From an uncultured Lachnospiraceae bacterium (GTDB lineage Bacteria; Bacillota; Clostridia; Lachnospirales; Lachnospiraceae): a DNA stretch of 64,000 nucleotides. This document shows positions 35,995 through 45,754 of this stretch, piece after piece. A program made the position numbers and the translations under genes. The first letter of the stretch is position 1; each line of letters opens with the position of its first letter. Below the pieces are notes generated by a model. It saw nothing but the letters and a program-made list of their open reading frames with translations. It was not told where the DNA came from and made no database searches. The stretch is from the NCBI GenBank assembly GCA_947630925.1, contig CANRJM010000002.1:124001-188000 (forward strand), in the 5' to 3' direction.

Positions 35995-38196
35995 ATGAAT
36001 GCTCAAACAAAACTAACCCATTACTTATTTACAGTCATATTGTTTTTTGCTCTTTTCTATGCATTTCTGCCGGGCCAGAACGCCGCAGCAGCAGAAATCA
36101 CATATAACGTTACAGAATATGGCGTGACCGGAAACGGTTCTACGGATGATGCGGCTGCTATCAACACATTGCTGAAACAGGCTGCCGACTTATCAGACAG
36201 CGATACTCTGGTATTGTATTTTCCGGCAGGAAAATACATGATAGACAATGTTTTGAAAATCTATTCCAACACCACGCTGAATCTTGACGCGAAAGCCGAG
36301 ATATATCGTACGGATACCTCTAACGCAATGCTGATGAATGTAGGCTCCGATGGAACATTTCAGGAAAAAACGTCTACAGGCGGCGGTTATAATCTTTCTA
36401 AAAATATAACCATTTCCGGCGGTATCTTTAACGGAGGAGATACTGCGCATGCAACGGTAGATAATAATAATGTCAATTTTGCCCACGCACAAAATATTAC
36501 CATAGAAAATACTGTTTTTAAGAATAATTTTGGCGCACATCTGGTTGAGTTAGCCGGTGTAAAAAACGCTACCGTCAAAGGTTGTGATTTTTCTAATTTT
36601 ACTCCGCTTTATTCTAAGGAAGACAAAGACTATCAGCCAAAAGAATGCCTTCAGTTAGAATATACCTATTGCCATCCGACCAATGAGTCCCTTCAGTGGT
36701 GTTCCTCATATTATTCGGATAAAACCTACTGCCAGAATATCACAGTGGAAAATAATAATTTCCATAACTATCCGCGCGGTGTGGGCAACCATCACGGCTG
36801 TTTGGAATTTCCGGGACTGTATTCCCGTAACGTGACCATCCGGAACAACACATTTAAAGATATGTATGCACTAAGGCCGAACGGCACGAAACTATACGGA
36901 CCGGCAATTATGGTACACAGCTTTTATACCTCCGTTGTTTCGGATAATAAAATAGAAAATGCTGAGTTAGGCATCTTCCTTTTATACAGTCCAAATACAA
37001 CGATTAAAAACAACACCATTACCAATGTAACGGCCAGCAATATTGCTGTCACAAAAAATTCCAAAAATACGGTTGTGACAGGAAATAAACTGACAGACGC
37101 TGTAAAATTCGGATTACATCTGCAGTCATCTTCCAGTGTTACGACATTCTCCGGAAATACGCTCTCCACCGGAGCCCTGAAAAGGAAGATGAAAGACGGC
37201 ATCTGCGCTGAGGAAGCTTCGGTTTCCATTAAAAATATTACCGGAAATGTTTTTAACGGCATGGGAGCATGCGGCATTGCCCTAACGAATACCAGACAAA
37301 CCGCTTTGATTTCCCAAAATCGTTTTTCATCCTTTGGAAAAGCCGCCATCTATCTGTCCAATGCCGCCTGTACCAATATGACAAATAATATAGTGACCGG
37401 TTCATCCGGATGCAATTCCATCATCCTGACGAATAAGGCGGCAGTTACGACCATTTCCGGCAATACGCTGAATAATAACGGGAAAAACGCTCTTTCCATC
37501 GGAGAAGGCGCAAAAGTTACCCTGATTGCAAATAACACCTTAAACCAAAATAAATTAATTGGTATTAGTTTATTGGACAAAGCCACGGTAACAACGATCC
37601 AGAAGAACATAATTATCGGAGGGAGCAAGTCCGGTATCTGTATTACCAAGTCAACCTGCAATCTGATTGACAGCAATACATTGACCAACTGCAATATTAC
37701 CATTGCCAAAAAGTCCGTCCTGAAAAAGATAAAAGGGAATACCCTGACCAACTGCAGCAAAAACGCGATTTCCATTGGTAACTCTTCACGCGTTTCCTTT
37801 ATTGCAAACAACACAATAACGAAAGCCGGAGGCAATGGAATCTGTATATTTACCAAATCAAAAGCCGGAACCATCCAGAAGAATACCATTACCGGAACAA
37901 AGATTGGCATTAGTATTTTAAACTCCTATTGCAATAAAATTATCAAAAATACGATAAAGAGTTCAAAAAATATAGGCGTCTGCAGCACAACATCTACGGT
38001 CAACTATGTTCAGAAAAACAAAATCACCTCTGGAAAAAAGGCGGGAATCCTCTTTGTGAAAAAAAGCAAAGGAAAAAACGTCTCCGGCAATACGGTAAAG
38101 AAAGTCTTCGGAAAAAGTATCTATGCAGACAAATCTTCTAAGATTAAAAAGATGCAGAAGACTAAAAAAGCCAAAAAGAAGAAAAAGAAAAAATAA
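35995..38196 (+). CDS. Secreted right-handed beta-helix protein (pectate-lyase-superfamily fold)
   Basis: A 733-aa exported protein. The signal peptide is residues 1-33 (LFTVILFFALFYAFL ... AAAA). The N-terminal pectate-lyase-3-like start (NVTEYGVTGNGSTDDAAAINTLL ... LYFPAGKYMI) is shared with many polysaccharide-active or phage-tail-spike helices. Then about 25 parallel beta-helix rungs of the NosD type with N-T-I/N-x-I repeats, such as NNTITNV, GNTLNNNGK, KNTITGTK. The C-terminus is strongly basic, ending in seven lysines. It may bind or cleave a polysaccharide; no lyase active site can be assigned. GGAG precedes the ATG. A terminator follows directly. Confidence 0.85.
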   Translation: MNAQTKLTHYLFTVILFFALFYAFLPGQNAAAAEITYNVTEYGVTGNGSTDDAAAINTLLKQAADLSDSDTLVLYFPAGKYMIDNVLKIYSNTTLNLDAKAEIYRTDTSNAMLMNVGSDGTFQEKTSTGGGYNLSKNITISGGIFNGGDTAHATVDNNNVNFAHAQNITIENTVFKNNFGAHLVELAGVKNATVKGCDFSNFTPLYSKEDKDYQPKECLQLEYTYCHPTNESLQWCSSYYSDKTYCQNITVENNNFHNYPRGVGNHHGCLEFPGLYSRNVTIRNNTFKDMYALRPNGTKLYGPAIMVHSFYTSVVSDNKIENAELGIFLLYSPNTTIKNNTITNVTASNIAVTKNSKNTVVTGNKLTDAVKFGLHLQSSSSVTTFSGNTLSTGALKRKMKDGICAEEASVSIKNITGNVFNGMGACGIALTNTRQTALISQNRFSSFGKAAIYLSNAACTNMTNNIVTGSSGCNSIILTNKAAVTTISGNTLNNNGKNALSIGEGAKVTLIANNTLNQNKLIGISLLDKATVTTIQKNIIIGGSKSGICITKSTCNLIDSNTLTNCNITIAKKSVLKKIKGNTLTNCSKNAISIGNSSRVSFIANNTITKAGGNGICIFTKSKAGTIQKNTITGTKIGISILNSYCNKIIKNTIKSSKNIGVCSTTSTVNYVQKNKITSGKKAGILFVKKSKGKNVSGNTVKKVFGKSIYADKSSKIKKMQKTKKAKKKKKKK

Positions 38197-38211
38197 AAAA
38201 TGCAACAATGC

Positions 38212-38267
38212 AAAAGGACTGCCCCCTGACGAATTTTCATCATCAGGGGGCAGTCCTTTTATTTTTT
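38212..38267. terminator. Bidirectional terminator
   Basis: AAAAGGACTGCCCCCTGA and TCAGGGGGCAGTCCTTTT form an 18-bp perfect stem, with T runs on both sides. It ends the beta-helix gene (plus) and the zinc-ribbon gene (minus). Confidence 0.92.
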
Positions 38268-38275
38268 AACCTATT

Positions 38276-40243
38276 CTAGTAAGTATAACTTTCTTCACTA
38301 TAATCGCTGCTGTCATTGTCGTAGCCGGTATCATATGAATCTCCATTGAGTCCCGAAAGGATAGAGCTAAGATCGATTCCTATTTTTTTCTGTACCTGCT
38401 GCAGCCATGTATCTAATGAAATTTCACTCTGGTATGCCTTCAAATCCTCTTCATTTGTGATATCATATACCGTATCGCTGTTAGAAGGTTTTGTTGAATT
38501 CAGGCTGCTGCCTTCGGAATTCTCCATAGCAATACCAATAAGCTCATCCTTGCCGGCCAATACGCTAATCCTGCTTTTTGAAGCTTTCATGCCGCCTTCC
38601 GACTGAATTTTCAAAGCATAATTTGCAATCTGCGGAATCGCATCAGAAGATATCGTACAGGTTCCGCTAAATTTACCATCTTCAATATCGGATAAGTCAT
38701 AGTCCTTTAGCTGAAGCTTTAACAAATCTTTCCCGGAAGCAATATCCATATCTGAAGCAATCGAATCATTCAGACTTAAATAGTATTCTCCGTTGACGAC
38801 ATCAGATTTCTCTTCTCCGCTCCCTAAAATCGTAACGTATGTAACATATCCCAAAGAACATGTAAATTCATAACCAAATTTCTTACCATCTCTCGGACAA
38901 ATTGATTTTATCTCAAAAACCTCGCCGCCGGCATTTACCTTCAACTCTCTGCCGACAATTTCATCATCACTATCCACATAGGTCTTCATGGTTAAAATAT
39001 TTTCTTTTCCAGCTTCTTGTTCAAATTCTTTCAGCCCCTGTGCTTCTCCTTCAGCAAGCTCTTCTTCCATGACCTTTTCATATTCCGAATAAAGCTTGGG
39101 AGAAATCTTTTGGATGATATGCTTGATATTTTCATCCTCTTTTACTTCGTCCAAAACATCCCGCGTAACTTCAACCACATCAGAACCGCTATATTTTACC
39201 GTATAGGCAGCAACCTCCTGTGATATATCCTTCGCCTCAAGCGTTACATCCTCTTTCTCCACATCTTTTGCGCTCTTAATGGCAAGATCCGTATAACGTG
39301 TAAAAATCTGATCTAGATCTGAAGTTTCCGGCAGATACTGAAACGGATTCTCCAAAACATCGACCGGAAGGTAATCCGTATCCCGCAGCGACTGATTTAA
39401 CGCGTTGGAGACATTCATATAAGACTCAGACCATTCCGGAATCTGGTAGTACATTTCTTTATTTTTATAATCAAAATACAGCTTAAACGTCACCAGATTT
39501 TCATTATTGACTTTTAGCTGCATCTGTGCGGAATTTGCACTTCCGTTTTTGTTTTCCAACACATTAATCTCTGCGTCATTAAACTTTGAACAATCCACAC
39601 CTGATAATGATATCAAAGATTTCGCCGTATCTGAAAGAGTTACTTTGGCGTTGATTTCCTGATTGATTTTATCCTCCGTCAGAACCCCGCGCATGGTATC
39701 ATAATATCCCGTATAAGACTTCTTATATGCATCACGGTTCTTTGTCTCCACATACTGGTAATACTCTGTCGGGCTCATCATGGCTTTTTTTACCGCCTGA
39801 TACGCCTTCACGCCTATAATGGAAACCAATGCGACAGCAACAACACAGGCTGCCGTAATCCCAATGACCCGTTTCGTCTTCTTTTTCTTTGATTTCGGCA
39901 TTTGTGCCTGTTGTTCCGCAACGTCCGGCGCCGCATATGGCCGTGCAGCATCATCCGGCGTCCCGGTCTGCTGCGTGGTCTCTGCCGTTTTCTCCTCCGG
40001 CTGTCCTACGCCTGCCTGCGCCTCTGCCGCTTTCTCCTCTGGCTGCTCTGCGCCTGCCTGCGCCTCTGCCGCTTTCTCCTCCAGCTGTCCTGCGCCTGCC
40101 TGCGCCTCTGCCGCTTTCTCCTCCGGCTGTCCTGCGTCTGTCTGTGCCTTTGCCTGTTGTTCCTCTGTTTCTGACTTGTGCCCACATACTGCACAAAACT
40201 TATCAGTTGGTGCCATCTCCGCACCGCAATTGCTACATTTCAT
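38276..40243 (-). CDS. Zinc-ribbon membrane protein with acidic repeats
   Basis: A roughly 655-aa protein. It has an N-terminal zinc ribbon (CSNCG and CAVCG, residues 3-20), then a 14-residue repeat in about four copies (QPEEKAAEAQAGAG variants, roughly 35-95) and one membrane helix (VIGITAACVVAVALVSIIGV, about 135-155). A large extracytoplasmic domain of nearly 500 residues of mixed alpha/beta character begins MSPTEYYQYVETKN. I recognise this layout from Clostridia proteins with a domain of unknown function (perhaps DUF6583) but not a role. ATG 40243 is chosen since the zinc ribbon then begins MKCSNCG; a TTG six bases earlier is nearer the AGGA site and is possible. Confidence 0.78.
   Translation of the reverse strand: MKCSNCGAEMAPTDKFCAVCGHKSETEEQQAKAQTDAGQPEEKAAEAQAGAGQLEEKAAEAQAGAEQPEEKAAEAQAGVGQPEEKTAETTQQTGTPDDAARPYAAPDVAEQQAQMPKSKKKKTKRVIGITAACVVAVALVSIIGVKAYQAVKKAMMSPTEYYQYVETKNRDAYKKSYTGYYDTMRGVLTEDKINQEINAKVTLSDTAKSLISLSGVDCSKFNDAEINVLENKNGSANSAQMQLKVNNENLVTFKLYFDYKNKEMYYQIPEWSESYMNVSNALNQSLRDTDYLPVDVLENPFQYLPETSDLDQIFTRYTDLAIKSAKDVEKEDVTLEAKDISQEVAAYTVKYSGSDVVEVTRDVLDEVKEDENIKHIIQKISPKLYSEYEKVMEEELAEGEAQGLKEFEQEAGKENILTMKTYVDSDDEIVGRELKVNAGGEVFEIKSICPRDGKKFGYEFTCSLGYVTYVTILGSGEEKSDVVNGEYYLSLNDSIASDMDIASGKDLLKLQLKDYDLSDIEDGKFSGTCTISSDAIPQIANYALKIQSEGGMKASKSRISVLAGKDELIGIAMENSEGSSLNSTKPSNSDTVYDITNEEDLKAYQSEISLDTWLQQVQKKIGIDLSSILSGLNGDSYDTGYDNDSSDYSEESYTY
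39975..40145 (-). repeat. 42-bp tandem repeat
   Basis: About four copies of a 42-bp unit encode the EEKAAEAQAGAGQP-type linker. Units differ at a few codons only; the copy nearest the membrane helix has degenerated (EEKTAETTQQTG). Confidence 0.85.
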
Positions 40244-40406
40244 ATTCAATAATTTCCTTTCACTTTAATATACTGTAACCCTGCATAACTAATTTCATAT
40301 ATCATACCTAATAAGCCTAACAAAGTCAAGTTACCGTGCCCCCCAGAAGCCAAAAGCTTTACAATAAACCGGTTACCCGTATATGTGTATATGTTTCTTC
40401 GTAACA

Positions 40407-40435
40407 TTGTGAATTTTTTTTATTTATGATAAGAT
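40407..40435 (+). promoter_or_regulatory. Promoter of the ABC exporter operon
   Basis: TTGTGA (40407-40412), 17 bp, TAAGAT (40430-40435), about 45 bases before the ATP-binding gene. Confidence 0.6.
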
Positions 40436-40480
40436 AATAATGAATATCCGCTAAAAAATATGTAAATACAGGAGCAGGCT

Positions 40481-41194
40481 ATGAGTCCCAAAGAGATGAT
40501 AAAATATGAGTTACAAGTAAAGAATCTTGCAAAGAGTTTTTGCCATGGACAGAAACAGGTTTTAAAAGATATTAACCTGGAAGCGCATGAAGGCGAATGC
40601 ATTGGCATTCTGGGAGACAATGGCTGCGGAAAATCCACATTGCTTTCTGTCCTGGCAGGTATTTTAAAACCGGACAGCGGTACTGTCCTATGGAACGGAC
40701 AGAAATATTCCTGTAAACAACAACCGCGGAAACATGCGGACATCATCGGTTATGTTCCGCAGGAATGCCCCTTAATTGAAGAATTGACAGCCAAAGACAA
40801 TCTAAAGTTATGGTATTGCGACAGTCCCCTTTCTATGGAGCAGGAACTGTCAGAAGGCTTTCTTGGGATGCTTGGCATTCCAGATTTTCTGAACGTATTG
40901 GTAAAACATATGTCCGGCGGTATGAAGAAGCGTCTCAGTATTGGCTGCGCTATGGCATATAACCCACATGTTCTTCTGTTAGACGAGCCGGGTGCGTCGT
41001 TGGATCTGATCTGTAAGGAAAGAATTGAGGTCTACTTAAAAGAATATAAAAGACAGAGAAATATTATTTTGCTTGCCACCCACGAGGAACGGGAAATTAA
41101 CCTCTGTGACAGAATATATATTTTAAAAAACGGCGTTCTTTTGCCTTTTGCCTATGATGGCAATATCCACACCCTGATTAGCCGATTTAGCTAA
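40481..41194 (+). CDS. ABC transporter ATP-binding protein
   Basis: A 237-aa ATPase of an ABC-2-type exporter. Walker A is GDNGCGKST (about residues 45-53), a Q-loop lies in GYVPQECPL, the signature is MSGGMKKRLS, Walker B is VLLLDEPGASLD and the switch His is in ATHEER. CAGGAG precedes the ATG. It starts a three-gene operon with two different permeases (24 bp and 47 bp gaps). The substrate is unknown; neighbouring surface-polysaccharide genes are on the opposite strand and need not be related. Confidence 0.93.
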   Translation: MSPKEMIKYELQVKNLAKSFCHGQKQVLKDINLEAHEGECIGILGDNGCGKSTLLSVLAGILKPDSGTVLWNGQKYSCKQQPRKHADIIGYVPQECPLIEELTAKDNLKLWYCDSPLSMEQELSEGFLGMLGIPDFLNVLVKHMSGGMKKRLSIGCAMAYNPHVLLLDEPGASLDLICKERIEVYLKEYKRQRNIILLATHEEREINLCDRIYILKNGVLLPFAYDGNIHTLISRFS

Positions 41195-41217
41195 ACCGTA
41201 TACGGAGGAGAACTTTC

Positions 41218-42453
41218 ATGAAACGTTTTATGCAATATATCTATTTGGAATGGAAACGGATGCTTACATCACTGCCTGGCATTTGTCTTGCAAGTCTGTG
41301 TATTGTTTTTTTTGTTGCAGGCATTTTCTGTATCTGCCATCTTGGCAACAATCAGCAGGAACAACAACTTGTCCACATTGGAGTTGTTGCAGACAAAGAC
41401 GAGCCCTTTCTTGACTGGATGATTTCTATGCTCTCCAAAATGGAAAAGACAAAAGACAAACTTCGTTTTAAAAAATTGGAAGAAGCAGAAGCAGATAAGC
41501 AACTGAGCGAACGAAAGATTAATGTTATCATATTAATCCCGCATCATTATATCTACTCCATTATCAAAGGAACAAATAAACACCTTACGATTCGATTTGC
41601 CAAAGGGGAAACCTCCATTATCAGCCTTCTGCTTTCTCAGTTGTCGGAAACCGCTTCTTCCCTGATCCTGAATTCCGAAGCAGGTATTTATGCCCTGCAG
41701 GAGTATTATCAAAAATACGGTTATACAAATATGAAAAAAGATGAACTCGCCCTGAACCTGCTGTATCTCCAGGAAGCCGCCAAATTGGATCGCGGTATCA
41801 AAATAGAAGAGATACAGACGCAGGCAAGCTACCCGCTGATTTCTTCCTATGTCGTTTCTGCTATTATTCTTCTGCTTTTTTTATGGGGACTGACCTATAG
41901 TAAAATGCTGACTTCACAGACAAGGGCCTTTCAAAACCAACTGCGGCTGTTCGGGCTTGGCATCGAAAAACAGCTCCTTGCCAGAGGCATCGCCTTTTAC
42001 GGCATAAATCTAATCAATTATGCTATTTTGGTCTGCCTTGCCGGCGTGGCAATGATAGTCAGCAATATATGGCTTCCCGATACCCTGCTAAAGAATCCCG
42101 GCGGTCTTTTGCTATTTGCCATTGCGCTTTTACCCGCCTTGCTCTTGACAACTGCTTTTATCCAGTTTGTGTATGAAATGACGGAAGATGCCCTTGGTGG
42201 TATTCTGTTTCTCTTTTTTAGCGTAATGATCATGGGATTTTTCTCCGGTTGCTTCTATCCGATGGATTTGCTTCCGAAAATGGTACAAAATATCGGAAAA
42301 TTAACGCCAATCTATCAGCTCCGCCAATACGGGCTTTCTCTTCTGCATCATGCTTCCCCTATAAAGCCACTGTTTGGAATCTTGCTGTACAGTATTGGTT
42401 GTTATGCTTTCATCCTGCTAATACGGCATATCCGCCGGACGCAGGAAGCCTGA
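41218..42453 (+). CDS. ABC-2 type permease
   Basis: A 411-aa permease. One N-terminal membrane helix (ICLASLCIVFFVAGIFCI), an extracytoplasmic domain of about 180 residues, then five to six helices near the C-terminus (AIILLLFLWGLTY, YAILVCLAGVAMIVSN, LLLFAIALLPALLLTTAFI, GILFLFFSVMIMGFFSGCFYPMDLLPK). This is the YhaP/ABC2_membrane_3 layout. The FYPMDLLP motif before the last helices is typical. GGAG precedes the ATG. It probably pairs with the next gene to form the membrane part. Confidence 0.88.
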   Translation: MKRFMQYIYLEWKRMLTSLPGICLASLCIVFFVAGIFCICHLGNNQQEQQLVHIGVVADKDEPFLDWMISMLSKMEKTKDKLRFKKLEEAEADKQLSERKINVIILIPHHYIYSIIKGTNKHLTIRFAKGETSIISLLLSQLSETASSLILNSEAGIYALQEYYQKYGYTNMKKDELALNLLYLQEAAKLDRGIKIEEIQTQASYPLISSYVVSAIILLLFLWGLTYSKMLTSQTRAFQNQLRLFGLGIEKQLLARGIAFYGINLINYAILVCLAGVAMIVSNIWLPDTLLKNPGGLLLFAIALLPALLLTTAFIQFVYEMTEDALGGILFLFFSVMIMGFFSGCFYPMDLLPKMVQNIGKLTPIYQLRQYGLSLLHHASPIKPLFGILLYSIGCYAFILLIRHIRRTQEA

Positions 42454-42499
42454 AAAAGATACCCCGTTAATGAACATAACATATAATATGGAGATTATT

Positions 42500-43663
42500 A
42501 TGAAAGAATTTTTTACCTGCTGTTCCCTTTGGTGCAAACGAATATTAAAACGCCCTCTGTTTTTATTGACCCTGTTATTGATGCCTCTTTCCAGCCTCTT
42601 TTTACAAAACTGCCGGACCAGGGAAGACGCAATTCTGAAAGCAGCCTTATATATACCGGATGCAGAGCATAATGCATCTGCACGGGAATTGACGGAACAG
42701 TTAATCCAAACCTCCAACCATTCTATTTCCTACTATTACTGCAGCAGCAAAAAAGAATTAAGACAGGACGTTTCCTCTGGAAAAGCTAACTGTGGTTATA
42801 TCTTTCCCCGTGATTTAGACAGTGCGCTAAAAACTTATGCCAAAAAACATAAACCATTCATCACGTCCATCCGCCCCAACCAGAATACTATTACCAGTAT
42901 CATTGATGAAATTATATTAGGTAAATCCTATCAAAAAATTTCCTATCATATCCTGCAGACGTTTCTCTGTTCTAAAACGCTTTCCGTACCAAATGATGCA
43001 GACTTGACCGAACTTTTTTCCAAACATACGGACTCTGAACTGCTGTTTCAATTTGAATATATGGATAAAACGAAAAATGAAAATTTGAATCACCCGGATT
43101 CTAATTTTATACTGACACCAATTCGCGGCATTACCGCCGTTTTTATATTACTCGCCTGTATGGCCGGCGGCTTGCTGTGGTACTCTGATCAAAAGAACAA
43201 ACTGCTGCCTTTTTTAACCCAAAGGAAACAACTGTATTTTCAAATCCTTTCCCTGCTTGTACCGGGATTCCTTGCATCAGTTATCGGGCTACTGACCATC
43301 TCTTTAACCGGCATATCCAGAAATCCAAAAAGAGAATTTCTTTCCATGACTGTCTATCTGTTGGCCTGCATTGCTTTAACGGACGTTCTCCGCACGCTCT
43401 GCCGCAAACGGGAATATTTCCTTGCAGCCATACCGTTTTTTACCATTGGCTCTTTTATCCTGTGCCCGGTATTTGCCGATATCAGCATAATATTAGCGAA
43501 ACTCTCTTATTTAAGAACAATCCTGCCCGCCAACTACTATCTGAATACCCTGCACAGTTCTGCAGATATCGGATATCTATTCCTATATGCCGCCATACTT
43601 TTTATGATATCCTTTTTGCTGCAAAGAGGAATCCCCCTACTCCTTCAGAAGTTGAAAACATAA
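42500..43663 (+). CDS. ABC-2 type permease
   Basis: A 387-aa permease with the same plan as its upstream neighbour: one N-terminal helix (PLFLLTLLLMPLSSLFL), a long extracytoplasmic region, then helices from about residue 210 (GITAVFILLACMAGGLLW, LLVPGFLASVIGLLTI, FLAAIPFFTIGSFILCPVF, YLFLYAAILFMISFLL). ATG 42500 is chosen because GGAG precedes it at six bases; an in-frame ATG at 42470 lacks a site. The 3' end overlaps the end of the convergent glycosyltransferase gene by 27 bp. Confidence 0.85.
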   Translation: MKEFFTCCSLWCKRILKRPLFLLTLLLMPLSSLFLQNCRTREDAILKAALYIPDAEHNASARELTEQLIQTSNHSISYYYCSSKKELRQDVSSGKANCGYIFPRDLDSALKTYAKKHKPFITSIRPNQNTITSIIDEIILGKSYQKISYHILQTFLCSKTLSVPNDADLTELFSKHTDSELLFQFEYMDKTKNENLNHPDSNFILTPIRGITAVFILLACMAGGLLWYSDQKNKLLPFLTQRKQLYFQILSLLVPGFLASVIGLLTISLTGISRNPKREFLSMTVYLLACIALTDVLRTLCRKREYFLAAIPFFTIGSFILCPVFADISIILAKLSYLRTILPANYYLNTLHSSADIGYLFLYAAILFMISFLLQRGIPLLLQKLKT

Positions 43664-45709
43664 ATCATAATCTGTTTTTTCTCCATTGATGCTCAGCCTC
43701 CCATATGGATACATATCCAAAAACGGATATCTCGTAACACGGGTCCAAAAGCCGTATGATTTCCCCAAATGAGTCAGCCGTAGACTGTAGGACTGTATTC
43801 CACTGCTCCCATTTCCTTCATACCGTATACAATACGAGTCGTTTTTGTCCAAATCACGTAATCCGATTACCTTTCGATATAAAATTTCCCGCTTTGGATT
43901 GGAAAGAAGTTCAATCCGATATTCTTTATTGTTACTGTTTCTGTCGCGCGGTTCCTCAACCTGAAAATAAAGTTGGAGCAGATTCCATTGATTCCTCTCA
44001 AGGGACTGACCCTCCTGTATCGTTTGTTCCTGTACCCATGGCGTCTTATGAATTATCTGTACCGATTGCGTATCATGCGTTCCCGAAAAGTAAGTTCTGC
44101 TCGTTCCCTTCCCGCCGCCTTTTGCAAATGCCGAATACGATAAGACGCTTCCTGTGACCAGGCAGCTCCCCGCCGCAATCAGACAGCCGGATGCAGCAAT
44201 TTTTTTCCATTTTTTTCTGCGCTGTTTTTTCTGCATGGCATATAATGCTCCTGTCCCATCTGCAGCAAGCAGCAGACAACTGAACAGAAAACAGATATTA
44301 TATTTCGGATTTGCTTCCCAGATAAGGAAAAAGAGTATTGCTCCAAGCAGGGTAAGCGTAAACAGAAAAATATCATTCCATGCTTTTTTTCGTATTTGTC
44401 TGAAAATGCTCATACAGATCAGAAAAAAGGTAATGGCACGAAACACCTGTACATACATTACAAACCCAATATTTTTACTCCCAAAAAAGTAATCATACAG
44501 TACCGGATACTCCTGCGCATAGCGCGACTTATAAAAAGCATCATCTCCGCCCCTTGCCCAGACACGTTCTAATTTCTTCTCTAAAAGCTCCAGATAACCG
44601 GTCACGCCCAGATGGGATAATCGTTTTTTTATTTCTTTGATATTTGCATTTTTTCTCTCTTCTCTATTGGAAAAACTTTCTGTAAAATGACGGTCTTCCA
44701 ACGAAAAGCCTCCATCCCCTTTTAACCCCATCATGATCCAATGTGTAATAGGGAATGCTTTTTCAGAATATCCTACGGGAATATGTCTGTCCAATATGAG
44801 CTGACAGGAAAGGAATGTAATGGCGCAGGCCGCCAACGCAATTCCTGTTTTTAATATCATGTCTTTTTTTAACTGAAAATAACGCATACCTTCATATAAA
44901 ACAATCGCAATCACAGGTAAGATTGTCGTAGGACGAAGCAGATATCCCACCACGGCAAAAATGCCCCATACAATGCAGAGTACCGCCGTCCTCTTCCCAA
45001 ACTGCCTTTTCCTGATACACAGATACAGGTACAGGACGCCCGTTACAAAGGGAATGGAAAACGTATTGGTATATGCGTAGGTTTCCCAAACATAGGTTGT
45101 TGGACAAAATAAACAGAGTAACAGAAAAAAATTTGCGGACGACGGATTTTTCACACGCCTGATAGAAAGATAAGAGAATAAAATCCCTGTGTCCAGGCAG
45201 ATTACATTAAATATTACCAGTAACACACCCGTTTGATGAATATCCCAGTAATCTAATATACTATAAAAATAGTAAAATAAAACAACGATAAAATGATTGT
45301 TTGTATAATCCTGGAAATAGGGGATTTCCATGTTCAGCCTCCCCTTCTGCTTTTTAAACATATCCAGGGATTGACTTTGCACGGTCGCCGCATCCGACGT
45401 CTGCATCGGATGAGATACCAAAAACAGAAACAGAATCTGCAGGATGAGAATCATGGCAAACATGCCAATGGCAGTAAAAGAATACGAGCCTTTTACCGCC
45501 GGAATCCTACGATACATCCAAACGCAAAAGATACTTGCAGAAAACGTAAAAAGAAGCATCGCACAAAAAAATATGACATTTTGTGTAGAACCGGATATTA
45601 ATTCCTTCCTGTTTTCAACCGTAACTAAGGAAATCAAAAAAATATTACAACACAAAATGAATGTAAGATAAAGACAAAAATAATAAAACCATTTTTTTAT
45701 CCGATGCAT
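43637..45709 (-). CDS. GT-C-type membrane glycosyltransferase-like protein
   Basis: A 690-aa integral membrane protein. About ten to twelve hydrophobic segments fill residues 5-500, and a soluble C-terminal domain follows (about 540-690). The first extracytoplasmic loop has an Asp in QTSDAATV followed by YFQDYTNNHF, the place of the catalytic acid in GT-C (PMT/ArnT-like) enzymes that use polyprenyl-phosphate sugars. The soluble tail looks beta-rich and ends in a short FQLLKE. It is last of a three-gene operon with two pyruvyl transferases, consistent with building or decorating a surface polymer. The sugar and acceptor are unknown. Confidence 0.75.
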   Translation of the reverse strand: MHRIKKWFYYFCLYLTFILCCNIFLISLVTVENRKELISGSTQNVIFFCAMLLFTFSASIFCVWMYRRIPAVKGSYSFTAIGMFAMILILQILFLFLVSHPMQTSDAATVQSQSLDMFKKQKGRLNMEIPYFQDYTNNHFIVVLFYYFYSILDYWDIHQTGVLLVIFNVICLDTGILFSYLSIRRVKNPSSANFFLLLCLFCPTTYVWETYAYTNTFSIPFVTGVLYLYLCIRKRQFGKRTAVLCIVWGIFAVVGYLLRPTTILPVIAIVLYEGMRYFQLKKDMILKTGIALAACAITFLSCQLILDRHIPVGYSEKAFPITHWIMMGLKGDGGFSLEDRHFTESFSNREERKNANIKEIKKRLSHLGVTGYLELLEKKLERVWARGGDDAFYKSRYAQEYPVLYDYFFGSKNIGFVMYVQVFRAITFFLICMSIFRQIRKKAWNDIFLFTLTLLGAILFFLIWEANPKYNICFLFSCLLLAADGTGALYAMQKKQRRKKWKKIAASGCLIAAGSCLVTGSVLSYSAFAKGGGKGTSRTYFSGTHDTQSVQIIHKTPWVQEQTIQEGQSLERNQWNLLQLYFQVEEPRDRNSNNKEYRIELLSNPKREILYRKVIGLRDLDKNDSYCIRYEGNGSSGIQSYSLRLTHLGKSYGFWTRVTRYPFLDMYPYGRLSINGEKTDYDLCFQLLKE

Positions 45710-45754
45710 CCTGTTACCCCTTTACCAAATAAAAGCTTCCTTACTTTTTACGAT

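Noticed and set aside
40006-40224. Arg/Gln-rich repeat frames in the 42-bp repeat region
   Set aside because: These are alternative frames of the zinc-ribbon protein's linker repeat, without starts or domains.
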